This document shows positions 35,461-44,204 of a DNA stretch of 55,514 nucleotides, in pieces. The stretch is from positions 1 through 55,514 of the forward strand of contig JBIOYR010000143.1 of NCBI GenBank assembly GCA_044870245.1. Reading direction: 5' to 3'. The notes under the pieces are model-generated. The model did not search any database. It was not told the DNA's origin and saw nothing but the letters and a program-made list of their open reading frames with translations. This stretch comes from DATAFF01 sp044870245 (lineage in GTDB: Bacteria > Pseudomonadota > Alphaproteobacteria > Rhizobiales > Aestuariivirgaceae). Within the stretch, counting starts at the first letter, position 1, and every line of letters begins with the position of its first letter. A program made the translations under genes and the position numbers.

Positions 35461-36903
35461 TCAACGCATCTGAACAGCCCGCCAGGCGTCAATGATGGCG
35501 GCGGCCGATCGGTCGGCGTCATCTTCGGTCGTCGCCCAGGAGCTGACCGACAAACGCATGATCCAGTGGCCCTTCCATTGCGCGCCGGCGGCGAAGCAGA
35601 TCCCGTCGGCCTGAACCTTCTCGATCACCCGCCGTGTCAGCGCGTCGCCGGCAAGGGTCGGCTGATCGGCGCCAAATCGAATCGCGACCTGATTCAAGAC
35701 GACATCGTTCTCCACCGCGATCCCAGGTTCTTGCGCAAGCCGCCGGGCCATCCGTCGGGCGATCCGACAATTGCGTGCGATGAGCTCGGCAATTCCTTCG
35801 CGACCGAGGGCCCGGATCACGGCCCAGGTGGCGAAGCCACGAGCACGTCGAGAAAGTTCCGGAACCAGATGCGACGGGTCCCGCTCGCCCTCGCCGGCGG
35901 TCGGCAGGTAGCTCGCCGTATTGGTCATCGCGCGGCGATGAGCTTGCGCATTCCGGACGATGGCGTAACCGCAATCATAGGGCGTCTGCAGCCATTTGTG
36001 CCCATCGCTCGCCCAGGAGTCTGCCTGCTCGACACCTTCGGCATGGGCCTCCGTCTCGGGACAGGCGCGTGCCCAAAGGCCGAATGCACCATCGACATGG
36101 ACCCAGGCGGAAGTCTCGCGAGCGCTGGCGGCGATCTCGCCGATCGGATCGATCGCACCCGTGTTGACCTGACCTGCCTGGGTCAGAACGATCGCGGGGG
36201 AGGTTGCGGACCGCAAGGCGCGCGCTGCAGCGTCGGCCCTCATTCGACCCATTCGATCGGTGGCAACACGAACCACCCGTTCGCTGCCGAGGCCCAGCAG
36301 CTGCAGCGCCGCGAGAGCCGAGGAGTGCGCATCCTCGCCGATCAGGACGCGAAGCTCCGGTGCCCCGAAAAGCCCCCGCGATTCGACATCCCATCCCAGA
36401 TCCTGCAGCAGCTTCGTCCTGGCGGCGGCGAGACAGGTGAAATTGGCCATCGTCGCGCCTGTGGCAAAACCGACGGAGCTTTCACGCGGCAGGTCAAGCA
36501 ACTCCAACAGCCAGGCGGCCGCGATCTCTTCGCATGCTGCGGCTGCCGGCGTCGAGGTGTGACCACCGGCGTTCTGGCCCCAGGCGCTCGTCAGCCAATC
36601 TGCGGCAACGCCGACCGGGAGCGATCCGCCGATCACCCAGCCGAAGAAGCGCGGGCCGGCCATAGCGCTCAACCCAGGTTGCGAGAGGCGCACCAGCTCA
36701 TCGATCACGCTCATGCCGTCGGTGCCCGTTTCAGGCAGCGGCGCACGGAACATGTCGCGCATGGCCGCGTAGTCGCGTTGCGGCCTTTGCAAACGCGATG
36801 GGAGCGCTCGGCGAAAGGCAATGGCGTGCTCCGCCGAATGCAGCAGCATCCGCTCGTGATCGGCAGTCCAGCCCGAACAAAATTCCGCAAGGCTCTTGGC
36901 CAT
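35461..36903 (-). CDS. PLP-dependent group II decarboxylase-like protein
   Basis: A 480-residue fold-type I PLP enzyme. It has HTSTPAAAACEEIAAAWLLELL, GFATGATMANFTCLAAAR, His193 stacking in DAHSSA, HVDGAFGLWA (Asp271) and the Schiff-base lysine in SDGHKWLQTPYD (Lys303). It resembles aromatic L-amino-acid/glutamate decarboxylases; the substrate is not evident. AGGAGGG precedes ATG 36903. A perfect 9-bp inverted repeat lies just upstream. Confidence 0.85.
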   Translation of the reverse strand: MAKSLAEFCSGWTADHERMLLHSAEHAIAFRRALPSRLQRPQRDYAAMRDMFRAPLPETGTDGMSVIDELVRLSQPGLSAMAGPRFFGWVIGGSLPVGVAADWLTSAWGQNAGGHTSTPAAAACEEIAAAWLLELLDLPRESSVGFATGATMANFTCLAAARTKLLQDLGWDVESRGLFGAPELRVLIGEDAHSSALAALQLLGLGSERVVRVATDRMGRMRADAAARALRSATSPAIVLTQAGQVNTGAIDPIGEIAASARETSAWVHVDGAFGLWARACPETEAHAEGVEQADSWASDGHKWLQTPYDCGYAIVRNAQAHRRAMTNTASYLPTAGEGERDPSHLVPELSRRARGFATWAVIRALGREGIAELIARNCRIARRMARRLAQEPGIAVENDVVLNQVAIRFGADQPTLAGDALTRRVIEKVQADGICFAAGAQWKGHWIMRLSVSSWATTEDDADRSAAAIIDAWRAVQMR

Positions 36904-36929
36904 GATCGAGCGCCCTCCTCTCTTCATTC

Positions 36930-37045
36930 ATTCCAGCCGGTCAGGCTGGAATTCGCGTTTGGTTGCAATCCACCGCAACCGGTGCGAAGAGAGCCATACG
37001 ACAACAAACCCGGCGCGCCTAGGAGATAACCGGTTGCGGCCGCAA
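36930..37045. promoter_or_regulatory. Cluster of three palindromes between divergent genes
   Basis: The arms are ATTCCAGCC-N5-GGCTGGAAT (36930-36952), GGTTGC-N8-GCAACC (36961-36980) and TTGCGGCCGCAA (37034-37045). They lie between the decarboxylase (minus) and the SRPBCC gene (plus), so they could be operators or 5' leader hairpins. The first is about 27 bases from the decarboxylase start. No coding sequence is seen in this 216-base gap. Confidence 0.45.
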
Positions 37046-37119
37046 TCAGGCTGCTCTTGCCGAATTGCCTGATGCCTGGCGCCTGAGCATGATGAACGCC
37101 TCAACAATGGAGGAGACCG

Positions 37120-37572
37120 ATGCAAGAGGCTCTCATCGTCCATCGCGAGACACATATCGCGGCACCTCCCGCCACGGTGTTCGCGCTGCTGACCGATCCG
37201 GACAAGATCCTGCGCTGGATGGGAACGGAGGCCGAGGTCGAGCCGCATCCCGGCGGTCTCTATCTCGTCAACGTCACCGGGGCTCGCGTCGCCCGCGGCG
37301 CGTTCCGCGAAGTGGTGCCGGTGCACCGGCTGGCCTACAGCTTCGGCTGGGACAACAGCGACGATGTGCCGCCTGGATCGACCCTGGTGGAGATCGATCT
37401 GATCGACCAGCCCCCGGACGGAACCTTGCTGCGGATGACCCATACCGGGCTGCCCAGCGCCCAGCAATGCGCCAGCCATATGGAAGGCTGGACGCATTAT
37501 CTCGGCCGTCTGGCCATCGCTGCCACCGGTCGCGACCCGGGCCCCGACCCGTTTTACGGCCGCACCGGCTAG
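37120..37572 (+). CDS. SRPBCC/AHSA1-like protein
   Basis: A 150-residue protein with the Aha1-C/SRPBCC pattern: HRETHIAAPPATVFALLTDPDKILRWMG, GGLYLVNVTGARVARGAFRE, and the C-terminal GWTHYLGRLAIAATG helix. A GGAG site precedes ATG 37120. Such proteins bind hydrophobic ligands and are often paired with an ArsR regulator, which is not present here. Confidence 0.82.
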   Translation: MQEALIVHRETHIAAPPATVFALLTDPDKILRWMGTEAEVEPHPGGLYLVNVTGARVARGAFREVVPVHRLAYSFGWDNSDDVPPGSTLVEIDLIDQPPDGTLLRMTHTGLPSAQQCASHMEGWTHYLGRLAIAATGRDPGPDPFYGRTG

Positions 37573-37671
37573 AGCATCACCGTCCTGCGACAATTGGGAG
37601 TCGCGGGGAACGGATCGTCGTGCCGTGATTTGTCTGTCGCGAGAGGGTTGACCTGTCCAAAAGGAGGCGTG

Positions 37672-37974
37672 ATGTCCATTCGCAAACTCGCAATCTTGGC
37701 CGGCACGATCGGGCTCCTGGCATCTCCGGCATTTGCCCAGTCGTCGCAGGACTCGAACACCTATCCGGACTCGGTTCCCGATACGCCGCAGGCCGGGAAT
37801 CTCGCCGGCCAGCAGGATTTCGACGTGACCGGTCCCACCGGTGCGATCCTGGAGCCGGGGCCGGCGCCCGATGTTCTCGACATGCCGGAATACGACATCG
37901 AAGGCGGCGCCAATGCCGAGGTGCCGCTTGGCAGCGGGGTGGAGCCGGTCTATCCCGAGCCCTATGATCAATAG
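37672..37974 (+). CDS. Small secreted acidic protein
   Basis: ATG 37672 has AAGGAGG upstream. The 100-residue precursor has a clear signal peptide (MSIRKLAILAGTIGLLASPAFAQ, cleavage after AFA). The mature 75 residues are acidic and proline-rich (YPDSVPDTPQ, PDVLDMPEYDIEGG) and contain no domain I recognise. It is probably periplasmic. Confidence 0.68.
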   Translation: MSIRKLAILAGTIGLLASPAFAQSSQDSNTYPDSVPDTPQAGNLAGQQDFDVTGPTGAILEPGPAPDVLDMPEYDIEGGANAEVPLGSGVEPVYPEPYDQ

Positions 37975-38024
37975 CGATGCGATGAGGGAGCGGTCGTCAC
38001 CGAAGGGTGGCGGCCAACCCCCGA

Positions 38025-38957
38025 TCAGCGCGACGAGCGGAGCAGGAACAGACCGGCGGCGATGACGAGGGCGGCGCCGATGAGGGTGGTCGGGCCGGGG
38101 AGAACATCCCAGATGACGAAACCGAACAGCACCGCCCAGAACAGGCCGGTATATTCGAAAGGCGCAACGAAGGACGGCTCGGCCAGTGCATAGGCTTGCG
38201 TGAACAGCAGGATGGCGACGGCCGCGGTCACGCCGATGAAGCCCATCAGAAGCAGGTGAAACGTGTTCGGCATGGTCCAGGCGGCGGTGAGGTAGCTGAG
38301 GCTCGGATGCGTGGTGATATGCCATCCGCCGCTGCCGAAGAGCAATCCCAGAATGGTCGCAAAAACCAGAAAGGCGAGATTCTGATAGAGGCCCATGACG
38401 AGGGTCGAGACGCGCGCGCCGAGCGGGCGGGTGAGCATGTGGCCGAGCGCATAGCAGGCGGTTGCCGCGAGCATGATGAGCGAGGCCGGCTCGAACACGC
38501 TGCTCCCTGGCCTGATGACGATGAGGACGCCGATGAAGGCGACGATCATGGCGAGCCATTGCCGCAGCGGCACCGGCTCGCCGATCACCGGACCGGACAG
38601 CAATGAGAGGATCATCGGCATGGAGAAGAAGATGGCGGCGGCATCGGCGAGCGTGATCGCCGCCAAGCCGACATAGAAGAGCGCACTGGCAAGGGCGAGC
38701 ATGAAGCTTCTGAGATAGAGCAGCTTCAAGCCCGCAGCCGCGAGCACCGCCCGCAGCTCGCGCCGGCTAAGCGCGAGAAGAGCAATGAAGGGCAGCGCTC
38801 CCGCCGAGCGGACGAACTGCATCTGGTGAAATGGATAGTCGGTGCTGATGAGCTTGATCACCGCGTCCTGGATGGAGCTTACCGCGACCGCAGAGACGAG
38901 AATGGCCACCGCCTTCATCCGCTGACGCGGCAGGCGTGATGCATCGAGAAGCATCAT
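38025..38957 (-). CDS. DMT (EamA) family transporter
   Basis: A 310-residue protein with about ten membrane segments in two EamA repeats (IQDAVIKLISTDYPFHQMQF, LADAAAIFFSMPMILSLLS; second repeat AYALAEPSFVAPFEYTGLFW). This is the drug/metabolite exporter pattern; the substrate is unknown. ATG 38957, 38954 or 38918 could be the start. The sequence at the start (AGAGCATGATG) equals the end of the inverted-repeat element at 10613. Confidence 0.82.
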   Translation of the reverse strand: MMLLDASRLPRQRMKAVAILVSAVAVSSIQDAVIKLISTDYPFHQMQFVRSAGALPFIALLALSRRELRAVLAAAGLKLLYLRSFMLALASALFYVGLAAITLADAAAIFFSMPMILSLLSGPVIGEPVPLRQWLAMIVAFIGVLIVIRPGSSVFEPASLIMLAATACYALGHMLTRPLGARVSTLVMGLYQNLAFLVFATILGLLFGSGGWHITTHPSLSYLTAAWTMPNTFHLLLMGFIGVTAAVAILLFTQAYALAEPSFVAPFEYTGLFWAVLFGFVIWDVLPGPTTLIGAALVIAAGLFLLRSSR

Positions 38958-39082
38958 GCTCTTGCTCAGGACCTGGCCTGCAGATCGGAATATGGAAACG
39001 CCGGCCGAAGGGTAGCAATTTTCCACCGCGGCGCCAGCAGCTCCCATATGCTGGGTTTCACGATCCCAAGGAGGTTTTTCGG

Positions 39083-39448
39083 ATGACGCAAGCCCACAAA
39101 AGCCACCCGATCACGATCGAGCGCAATCCCAACCGGGTCCGGGTTCATTTCAACGGGCGGGTGGTTGCCGACAGCCGCTCGGCGCTGACTTTACGCGAGG
39201 CAAGCCTGGCGCCGGTGCTGTACATTCCGCGCGCGGACGCCGACATGACGCTATTCGAGAGAACCAGCCACCGCACCCACTGCCCGTTCAAGAGCGATGC
39301 GAATTATTACACGATCAAGGTCGATGGGCGGACCGCGGAGAATGCGGTGTGGACCTACGAGAACCCCTTTCTGTCGGTTGCGGAGATCAAGGACCATCTC
39401 GCCTTCTATCCGGAGCGCGTGGATAGAATCGAGGAGCTGCCATCTTAG
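39083..39448 (+). CDS. DUF427 protein
   Basis: A 121-residue protein after AAGGAGG. ITIERNPNRVRVHFNGRVVADS, LYIPRADADMTLFERTSHRTHCPFKSDANYY and NAVWTYENPFLSVAEIKDHLAFYPERV are the whole DUF427 signature. The family is common and mostly uncharacterised. The TAG stop starts a TAGGCAC-CTGCC repeat. Confidence 0.88.
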   Translation: MTQAHKSHPITIERNPNRVRVHFNGRVVADSRSALTLREASLAPVLYIPRADADMTLFERTSHRTHCPFKSDANYYTIKVDGRTAENAVWTYENPFLSVAEIKDHLAFYPERVDRIEELPS

Positions 39449-39474
39449 GCACTGCCCATTTGCCTACTGCCTTT
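39446..39474. repeat. Short heptamer element at the DUF427 stop
   Basis: TAGGCAC-TGCCCATT-TGCCTACTGCC: a diverged TAGGCAG unit facing CTGCCTA-type units within 29 bases. The first TAG is the stop codon of the DUF427 gene. Confidence 0.6.
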
Positions 39475-39516
39475 TGGGGCTCGCGTGGGTTACAAGATTT
39501 CAGCCCGGGAGCCTAA

Positions 39517-39981
39517 ATGATTTCGAAACAGGCGAAATATGCGTTGCGTGCGCTTGTCGGCTTGGCCCGGGCGGAGCCGGGCCGGGCGGTGCTGACGGCC
39601 GACCTGGCAGCGCAGCAGCGAATCCCGAAAAAATTCCTGGAGCAGATCCTGCTGCTGTTGAAGCGGTCGGGCATGGTGCAGAGCCGGCGCGGGGCGCTGG
39701 GCGGCTATGTCCTGATCAAGCCGCCGCAGGACATCAGTTTCCTCGACGTGCTGCGGCTGGTCGACGGACCCATCGCGCCGCTGCCATGCCTCAGCATCAC
39801 CGCCTATCGCCGTTGCATCGATTGCACGGACGAGGAGTCCTGCGAAATGCGGCAAGCCTTCCAGAAGGTCACCGAGGCAACGCGCCGGGTGCTGGAGGGG
39901 ACCACGATCGCCGACGCGCTCGCTGCCGGTGACCCCGACAAGGGCGAACGCTTGCGTCATTTCGCGGTCGGAGAGCGTTGA
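39517..39981 (+). CDS. Rrf2-family transcriptional regulator
   Basis: A 154-residue winged-HTH regulator (MISKQAKYALRALVGLA, then LAAQQRIPKKFLEQILLLLK and the wing GMVQSRRGALGGYVL). Cys91, Cys100, Cys103 and Cys109 could hold a Fe-S cluster as in IscR/RirA relatives. It lies upstream of a sulfate transport operon, so control of sulfur uptake (CymR-like) is likely by context, though not shown. Confidence 0.85.
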   Translation: MISKQAKYALRALVGLARAEPGRAVLTADLAAQQRIPKKFLEQILLLLKRSGMVQSRRGALGGYVLIKPPQDISFLDVLRLVDGPIAPLPCLSITAYRRCIDCTDEESCEMRQAFQKVTEATRRVLEGTTIADALAAGDPDKGERLRHFAVGER

Positions 39982-40032
39982 GTTCGTTCAAGAATCCACA
40001 TTGTTCGTAAGAACGAACGAATTCGATTGACA
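39982..40032 (+). promoter_or_regulatory. Operator-like repeats and -35 box ahead of the sulfate genes
   Basis: GTTCGT occurs at 39982-39987 and 40003-40008, 21 bases apart. The second forms an inverted repeat GTTCGT-AAGA-ACGAAC (40003-40018). TTGACA, a perfect -35, follows at 40027-40032, with a poor -10 (GAAATA at 40051). It starts right after the Rrf2 stop, fitting a binding site for that regulator. Confidence 0.5.
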
Positions 40033-40081
40033 ATCTCTACAAATCTTGTCGAAATAGCAGTGTCGGCGGACGGAGAGTGCA

Positions 40082-40231
40082 ATGCTCAAGCTGAAGGCCC
40101 TGCTCATGTGTCTCTTTGGATCCCGCAACCTGGTCCGGATCGATAATTCTCGCCAGGAGTTGATCCTGCCGCCTCTCGAACTGGCCCGGGGAGAGAGGAA
40201 GGGCCGCCGCGCCATGCTCAGCGGCGGCTGA
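40082..40231 (+). CDS. 49-residue small protein upstream of the sulfate operon
   Basis: ATG 40082 has GGAGAG six bases upstream. The product begins MLKLKALLMCLFGSRNLVRI, continues DNSRQELILPPLELARGERK and ends at TGA 40229-40231. It is basic with a short hydrophobic start. It sits between the Rrf2 gene and the substrate-binding protein gene, downstream of the operator-like repeats, so it could be a leader peptide or a small partner protein. I do not recognise a family with certainty. Confidence 0.55.
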   Translation: MLKLKALLMCLFGSRNLVRIDNSRQELILPPLELARGERKGRRAMLSGG

Positions 40232-40328
40232 ATCTTCAGTCTTCAACACTTCGTCGAATACCCGGGTCTGTCAGGAACTCTGCCGGCCGCAGCTCTCTCG
40301 CGGCTGTCACCAACAGGAGGTTGACGCC

Positions 40329-41339
40329 TTGCTCAAGCAAAGTCTGATCGCACTTTCACTTGCAAGTCTCATCGGCCTCGCCGGCCCTGCCAAGGCGGAC
40401 ACGACACTGCTCAACGTGTCCTATGATCCGACGCGAGAGCTCTACAAGGAATTCGACGCCGCCTTCGCCGAAAAATGGCGGGCCGATACCGGCGAGACGG
40501 TCAGCATCAAGACCTCGCATGGCGGCTCGGGCAAGCAGGCCCGGGCGGTGATCGACGGGCTCGACGCCGATGTGGTGACGCTGGCGCTCGCTGCCGACAT
40601 CGATGCCATCGCCAAGGCCGGCAGGATCGCTCCCGACTGGCAAAAGCGCCTCGGCACCAACAGCGCACCCTACACATCGACCATCGTGTTCCTGGTCAGA
40701 AAGGGCAATCCCAAGCAGATCAAGGACTGGAACGATCTCGTCAAGCCGGGCATCCAGGTGATCACACCGAATCCCAAGACATCGGGCGGCGCGCGGTGGA
40801 ACTATCTTGCCGCCTGGGCCTATGGCGCGGCGAAGGGCAGTGGCGACCAGGGCAAGGCACAGGCGTTCGTGGCGAGCCTCTATCGCAATGTGCCGGTGCT
40901 CGACACCGGGGCGAGGGGCGCTACCACCACCTTCGTCCAGCGCGAGATCGGCGATGTGCTGATCGCCTGGGAGAACGAGGCCTTCCTGGCGCTCGAGGAG
41001 CTGGGCAAGGACAAGTTCGAGATCGTGGTGCCGTCGCTGTCGATCAAGGCGGAGCCGCCGGTGGCGGTGGTCGATGCCAATGTCGACCGCAAGGGCACGC
41101 GCAAGGTCGCCGAGGCCTATCTCAGTTTCCTCTATTCGCCGGTCGGGCAGAAGCTGGCGGCCAAGCATTTTTACCGGCCGACCAAGCCGGAATCGGCTGA
41201 TCCGGCCGATCTCGCCCGCTTTCCCAAAGTGAATCTGGTGACGATCGACGATCCCCAGTTCGGCGGATGGGCGAAGGTGCAGGCCGAGCATTTCGGCGAG
41301 GGCGGGACATTCGATCAGATCTACAAGCCGACAAACTGA
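40329..41339 (+). CDS. sbp: Sulfate ABC transporter substrate-binding protein
   Basis: A 336-residue periplasmic protein. A signal peptide (MLKQSLIALSLASLIGLAGPAKA) is followed by LLNVSYDPTRELYKEFDAAF, KTSHGGSGKQARAVIDGLDADVV, NPKTSGGARWNYLAAWAYG and the C-terminal FPKVNLVTIDDPQFGGW, all typical of Sbp/CysP. The TTG start has AGGAGG eight bases upstream. The permeases CysT and CysW and the ATPase CysA follow in one run. Confidence 0.95.
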   Translation: MLKQSLIALSLASLIGLAGPAKADTTLLNVSYDPTRELYKEFDAAFAEKWRADTGETVSIKTSHGGSGKQARAVIDGLDADVVTLALAADIDAIAKAGRIAPDWQKRLGTNSAPYTSTIVFLVRKGNPKQIKDWNDLVKPGIQVITPNPKTSGGARWNYLAAWAYGAAKGSGDQGKAQAFVASLYRNVPVLDTGARGATTTFVQREIGDVLIAWENEAFLALEELGKDKFEIVVPSLSIKAEPPVAVVDANVDRKGTRKVAEAYLSFLYSPVGQKLAAKHFYRPTKPESADPADLARFPKVNLVTIDDPQFGGWAKVQAEHFGEGGTFDQIYKPTN

Positions 41340-41350
41340 TATTCCAGCAT

Positions 41351-42205
41351 ATGGCCGGTCGGAGGGGTTGGGTTCCGTCGGTCAGGCAAGCGAGCGCCAT
41401 TCCGGGCTTCGGGCTGGCGCTCGGCTACAGTCTGACCTGGCTTTCGCTGATCGTGCTGGTGCCGCTGGCGGTGCTGGTCTTTCGCGCGCTCGAGCTCGGG
41501 CCAGGCGAGCTCTGGCGGATCATCGGCGACGAACGCACCCGCGCGGCATTGCGCGTCAGCTTCGGGCTGAGCTTTCTCGCCGCGATCGTCAATGCGTTCG
41601 CCGGCCTGCTCGTTGCCTGGGTGCTGGTGCGCTACCGCTTTCCCGGCCGGCGGCTGCTCGATGCGCTGGTCGACCTGCCCTTCGCGCTGCCGACCGCCGT
41701 CGCCGGCATTGCGCTGACGGCGCTCTATGCGCCCAATGGCTGGCTCGGCGCGCCGCTGGCGCGTGTCGGAATCAAGGTCGCCTATACGCAGCTCGGCATC
41801 TTCATCGCGCTGGTGTTCATCGGCCTGCCCTTCGTGGTCAGAACCCTGCAGCCGGTGCTCGAGGACATCGATCACGAGGTCGAGGAAGCAGCGGCGACGC
41901 TTGGCGCCGGGCGCTGGCAGACGGTGTTCCAGGTTTTGCTGCCGACCATCTTCCCGGCATGGCTCACCGGCTTCGCCCTGGCGCTGGCGCGGGCTGTCGG
42001 AGAATATGGATCGGTGATCTTCATCGCCGGAAACATTCCCTATGTCAGCGAGATCGCTCCATTGCTGATCATCATCCGGCTGGAGGAGTTCAACTATGCC
42101 GGCGCCACGGCGATCGCCACCGCCATGCTCGCCATCTCCTTCGTGCTCCTGCTGATCATCAACCTGCTCCAGGGCTGGACACGCCGCAGGCTCGGCCATG
42201 TCTAA
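41351..42205 (+). CDS. cysT: Sulfate ABC transporter permease CysT
   Basis: A 284-residue inner-membrane permease with six spans. It has PGFGLALGYSLTWLSLIVLVPL near the start, DLPFALPTAVAGIALTALY, and the EAA loop (EEAAATLGAGRWQTVFQVLLP). It starts 11 bases after sbp with a weak ribosome site, so coupled translation is likely. It overlaps cysW by eight bases. Confidence 0.94.
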   Translation: MAGRRGWVPSVRQASAIPGFGLALGYSLTWLSLIVLVPLAVLVFRALELGPGELWRIIGDERTRAALRVSFGLSFLAAIVNAFAGLLVAWVLVRYRFPGRRLLDALVDLPFALPTAVAGIALTALYAPNGWLGAPLARVGIKVAYTQLGIFIALVFIGLPFVVRTLQPVLEDIDHEVEEAAATLGAGRWQTVFQVLLPTIFPAWLTGFALALARAVGEYGSVIFIAGNIPYVSEIAPLLIIIRLEEFNYAGATAIATAMLAISFVLLLIINLLQGWTRRRLGHV

Positions 42206-43049
42206 GCACCGCGACGTCACCCAGGAAAAGCCGCTGGTCCAGCTCCTGCTCATCGTGGCGGTGGCGCTGTTCCTAGCCATCTTCCTGGTGCTGCCGCTGA
42301 TCATCGTGTTCGTCGAGGCGTTTCGCAACGGCTTCCAGACCTATATCGCGGCACTCGGCGATCCGGAATCGCTTGCGGCGATCCGGCTCACTCTGCTGGT
42401 GGCGGCGATCACGGTTCCGGCCAATCTGCTCTTCGGCATCGCCGCTTCATGGGCCATCGCCAAATTCGAGTTCCCCGGCAAGAGCGTGCTCAACACGCTG
42501 ATCGACATTCCCTTCTCGGTCTCGCCGGTCATCTCGGGGCTGATCTATGTGCTGCTGTTCGGGGCACAGGGGGTGCTCGGGCCATGGCTCGAGGCGCATC
42601 AGATCCGGATCATCTTCGCCGTGCCGGGAATCGTGCTCGCCACCATGTTCGTCACCTTTCCGTTCGTGGCGCGCGAGCTCATTCCGCTGATGCAGCAGCA
42701 GGGTACGCGCGACGAGGAAATGGCCCTGTCGCTCGGCGCCTCGGGGTTCAAGACCTTCCTGCAGGTGACCTTGCCGAACATCAAATGGGGGCTGCTTTAC
42801 GGGGTGCTCCTGTGCAATGCGCGGGCGATGGGCGAGTTCGGCGCGGTGTCGGTGGTGTCGGGCCATATACGCGGCTTGACCAACACCATGCCGCTCCAGG
42901 TCGAGATCCTCTATAATGAGTACTCTTTCGCCGCAGCCTTTGCCGTCGCTTCGCTGCTTGCCATGCTTGCGCTCCTCACACTTGCCATGAAATCGCTGCT
43001 GGAATGGCGCTACGGCGCCGAGCTTGCCGCTCGCAAGCGCCGCCCCTGA
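42198..43049 (+). CDS. cysW: Sulfate ABC transporter permease CysW
   Basis: A 283-residue six-span permease. ANLLFGIAASWAIAKFEFPGKS, DIPFSVSPVISGLIYVLLFG and the EAA loop (EMALSLGASGFKTFLQVTLPNI) are CysW-type. ARAMGEFGAVSVVSGHIRG is the conserved end block. It partners CysT in the sulfate/thiosulfate channel. Confidence 0.94.
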   Translation: MSKHRDVTQEKPLVQLLLIVAVALFLAIFLVLPLIIVFVEAFRNGFQTYIAALGDPESLAAIRLTLLVAAITVPANLLFGIAASWAIAKFEFPGKSVLNTLIDIPFSVSPVISGLIYVLLFGAQGVLGPWLEAHQIRIIFAVPGIVLATMFVTFPFVARELIPLMQQQGTRDEEMALSLGASGFKTFLQVTLPNIKWGLLYGVLLCNARAMGEFGAVSVVSGHIRGLTNTMPLQVEILYNEYSFAAAFAVASLLAMLALLTLAMKSLLEWRYGAELAARKRRP

Positions 43050-43056
43050 GGAACCG

Positions 43057-44106
43057 ATGGAACTGCGCATCGCAAACCTCGTCAAGGCGTTCGACCGATT
43101 TCCGGCGCTCCACGGGGTGTCGCTCGATATCCGCTCGGGCGAGCTCCTGGCGCTGCTTGGACCGTCGGGGTCGGGCAAGACGACGTTGCTCAGGCTGATC
43201 GCCGGCCTCGAGTTCCCGACGTCGGGAGAGATCTGGTTCGGCAACGAGAATGCGTCGGCGCTGAGTGTCAAGGCGCGCAATATCGGCTTCGTCTTCCAGA
43301 GCTATGCGCTGTTCCGCCATATGACGGTCCTCGACAATATCGCCTTCGGGCTGAGGGTGCGCCCGGCGGCATCGCGGCCGGCCGAGGCGGAGATCAGGAA
43401 GCGGGCGCTCGATCTCCTCGATCTCGTTCAGCTGCCGGGCATTGCCGAGCGGTTTCCCTCGCAGCTTTCCGGCGGACAACGGCAGAGGGTGGCGCTGGCG
43501 CGGGCGCTGGCGATCGAGCCGCGCGTGCTGCTGCTCGATGAACCCTTCGGCGCGCTCGATGCACAGGTGAGGCGAGATCTCAGGCGCTGGCTCCGGGAAA
43601 TCCATGACCAGACCGGGCACACCACGGTGTTCGTCACCCATGATCAGGAGGAAGCGCTCGAGCTCGCCGACCGGGTGGTGGTGATGAGCAATGGCAAGAT
43701 CGAGCAGATCGGCAATCCGGACGATGTCTATGACGAGCCGGCAAGCGCCTTCGTCTATGGATTCATCGGCGATTCGAGCAGCCTGCCGGTCACCATCAGG
43801 CAAGGCGAGGCGGTGTTCGACGACCGCAAGCTCGGCCTCAGGTCGCAGAACGGTCGCGACGGCGAAGCGATGCTGTGCTTTCGACCGCAGGAGGTCGACT
43901 TCGTGGCGGAGTCGGATGGGCTCGCCGGGCGGGTCAAGACGGTGCGGCGGGTGCTCAATGTGCGGCGGGCGGAGCTCGAGATCGGCCGGGCAAGGCAGAC
44001 GGTCGAGATCGATATCGGAAACGACATGGAAGTGCATCGCGGCAGCGCGCTGAGCTTTCGACCGCGCCGCTTCAAGCTGTTCCCGCGGGATGGTGCTGGG
44101 GCATAG
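43057..44106 (+). CDS. cysA: Sulfate ABC transporter ATPase CysA
   Basis: A 349-residue ATPase with Walker A GPSGSGKTTLLRL, Q-loop VFQSYALFRHMTV, signature LSGGQRQRVALARAL, Walker B VLLLDEPFGALD and a C-terminal regulatory beta domain (about 235-345) as in CysA. ATG 43057 follows GAGGA; a frame upstream overlaps cysW. It ends the sulfate operon, followed by a large heptamer array. Confidence 0.94.
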   Translation: MELRIANLVKAFDRFPALHGVSLDIRSGELLALLGPSGSGKTTLLRLIAGLEFPTSGEIWFGNENASALSVKARNIGFVFQSYALFRHMTVLDNIAFGLRVRPAASRPAEAEIRKRALDLLDLVQLPGIAERFPSQLSGGQRQRVALARALAIEPRVLLLDEPFGALDAQVRRDLRRWLREIHDQTGHTTVFVTHDQEEALELADRVVVMSNGKIEQIGNPDDVYDEPASAFVYGFIGDSSSLPVTIRQGEAVFDDRKLGLRSQNGRDGEAMLCFRPQEVDFVAESDGLAGRVKTVRRVLNVRRAELEIGRARQTVEIDIGNDMEVHRGSALSFRPRRFKLFPRDGAGA

Positions 44107-44111
44107 TGCAT

Positions 44112-44192
44112 GAGGCAGTAGGCAGTTGGCAGTAGGCAGTTGGCAGTAGGGAAGTATGCTGATCACTGCCTAATGCCTAGCTGACTACTGCC
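44112..44192. repeat. Inverted heptamer array between cysA and the luxI-linked small gene
   Basis: The left arm alternates AGGCAGT and TGGCAGT units (GAGGCAGTAGGCAGTTGGCA and onward, 44112-44150). A short loop follows, then the right arm has ACTGCCTA, ATGCCTAG and CTACTGCC (44164-44192). The two facing arms could form an imperfect hairpin between convergent genes. Confidence 0.8.
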
Positions 44193-44204
44193 TTGCTTGT
44201 GCTC

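Noticed and set aside
37569..37671. AGAGCATC after the SRPBCC gene as another copy of the inverted-repeat element
   Set aside because: Only a few bases match and there is no partner end.
36928..38559. A 543-codon minus-strand frame
   Set aside because: It crosses the SRPBCC, secreted-protein and DMT genes in wrong frames and has low-complexity arginine/histidine composition.
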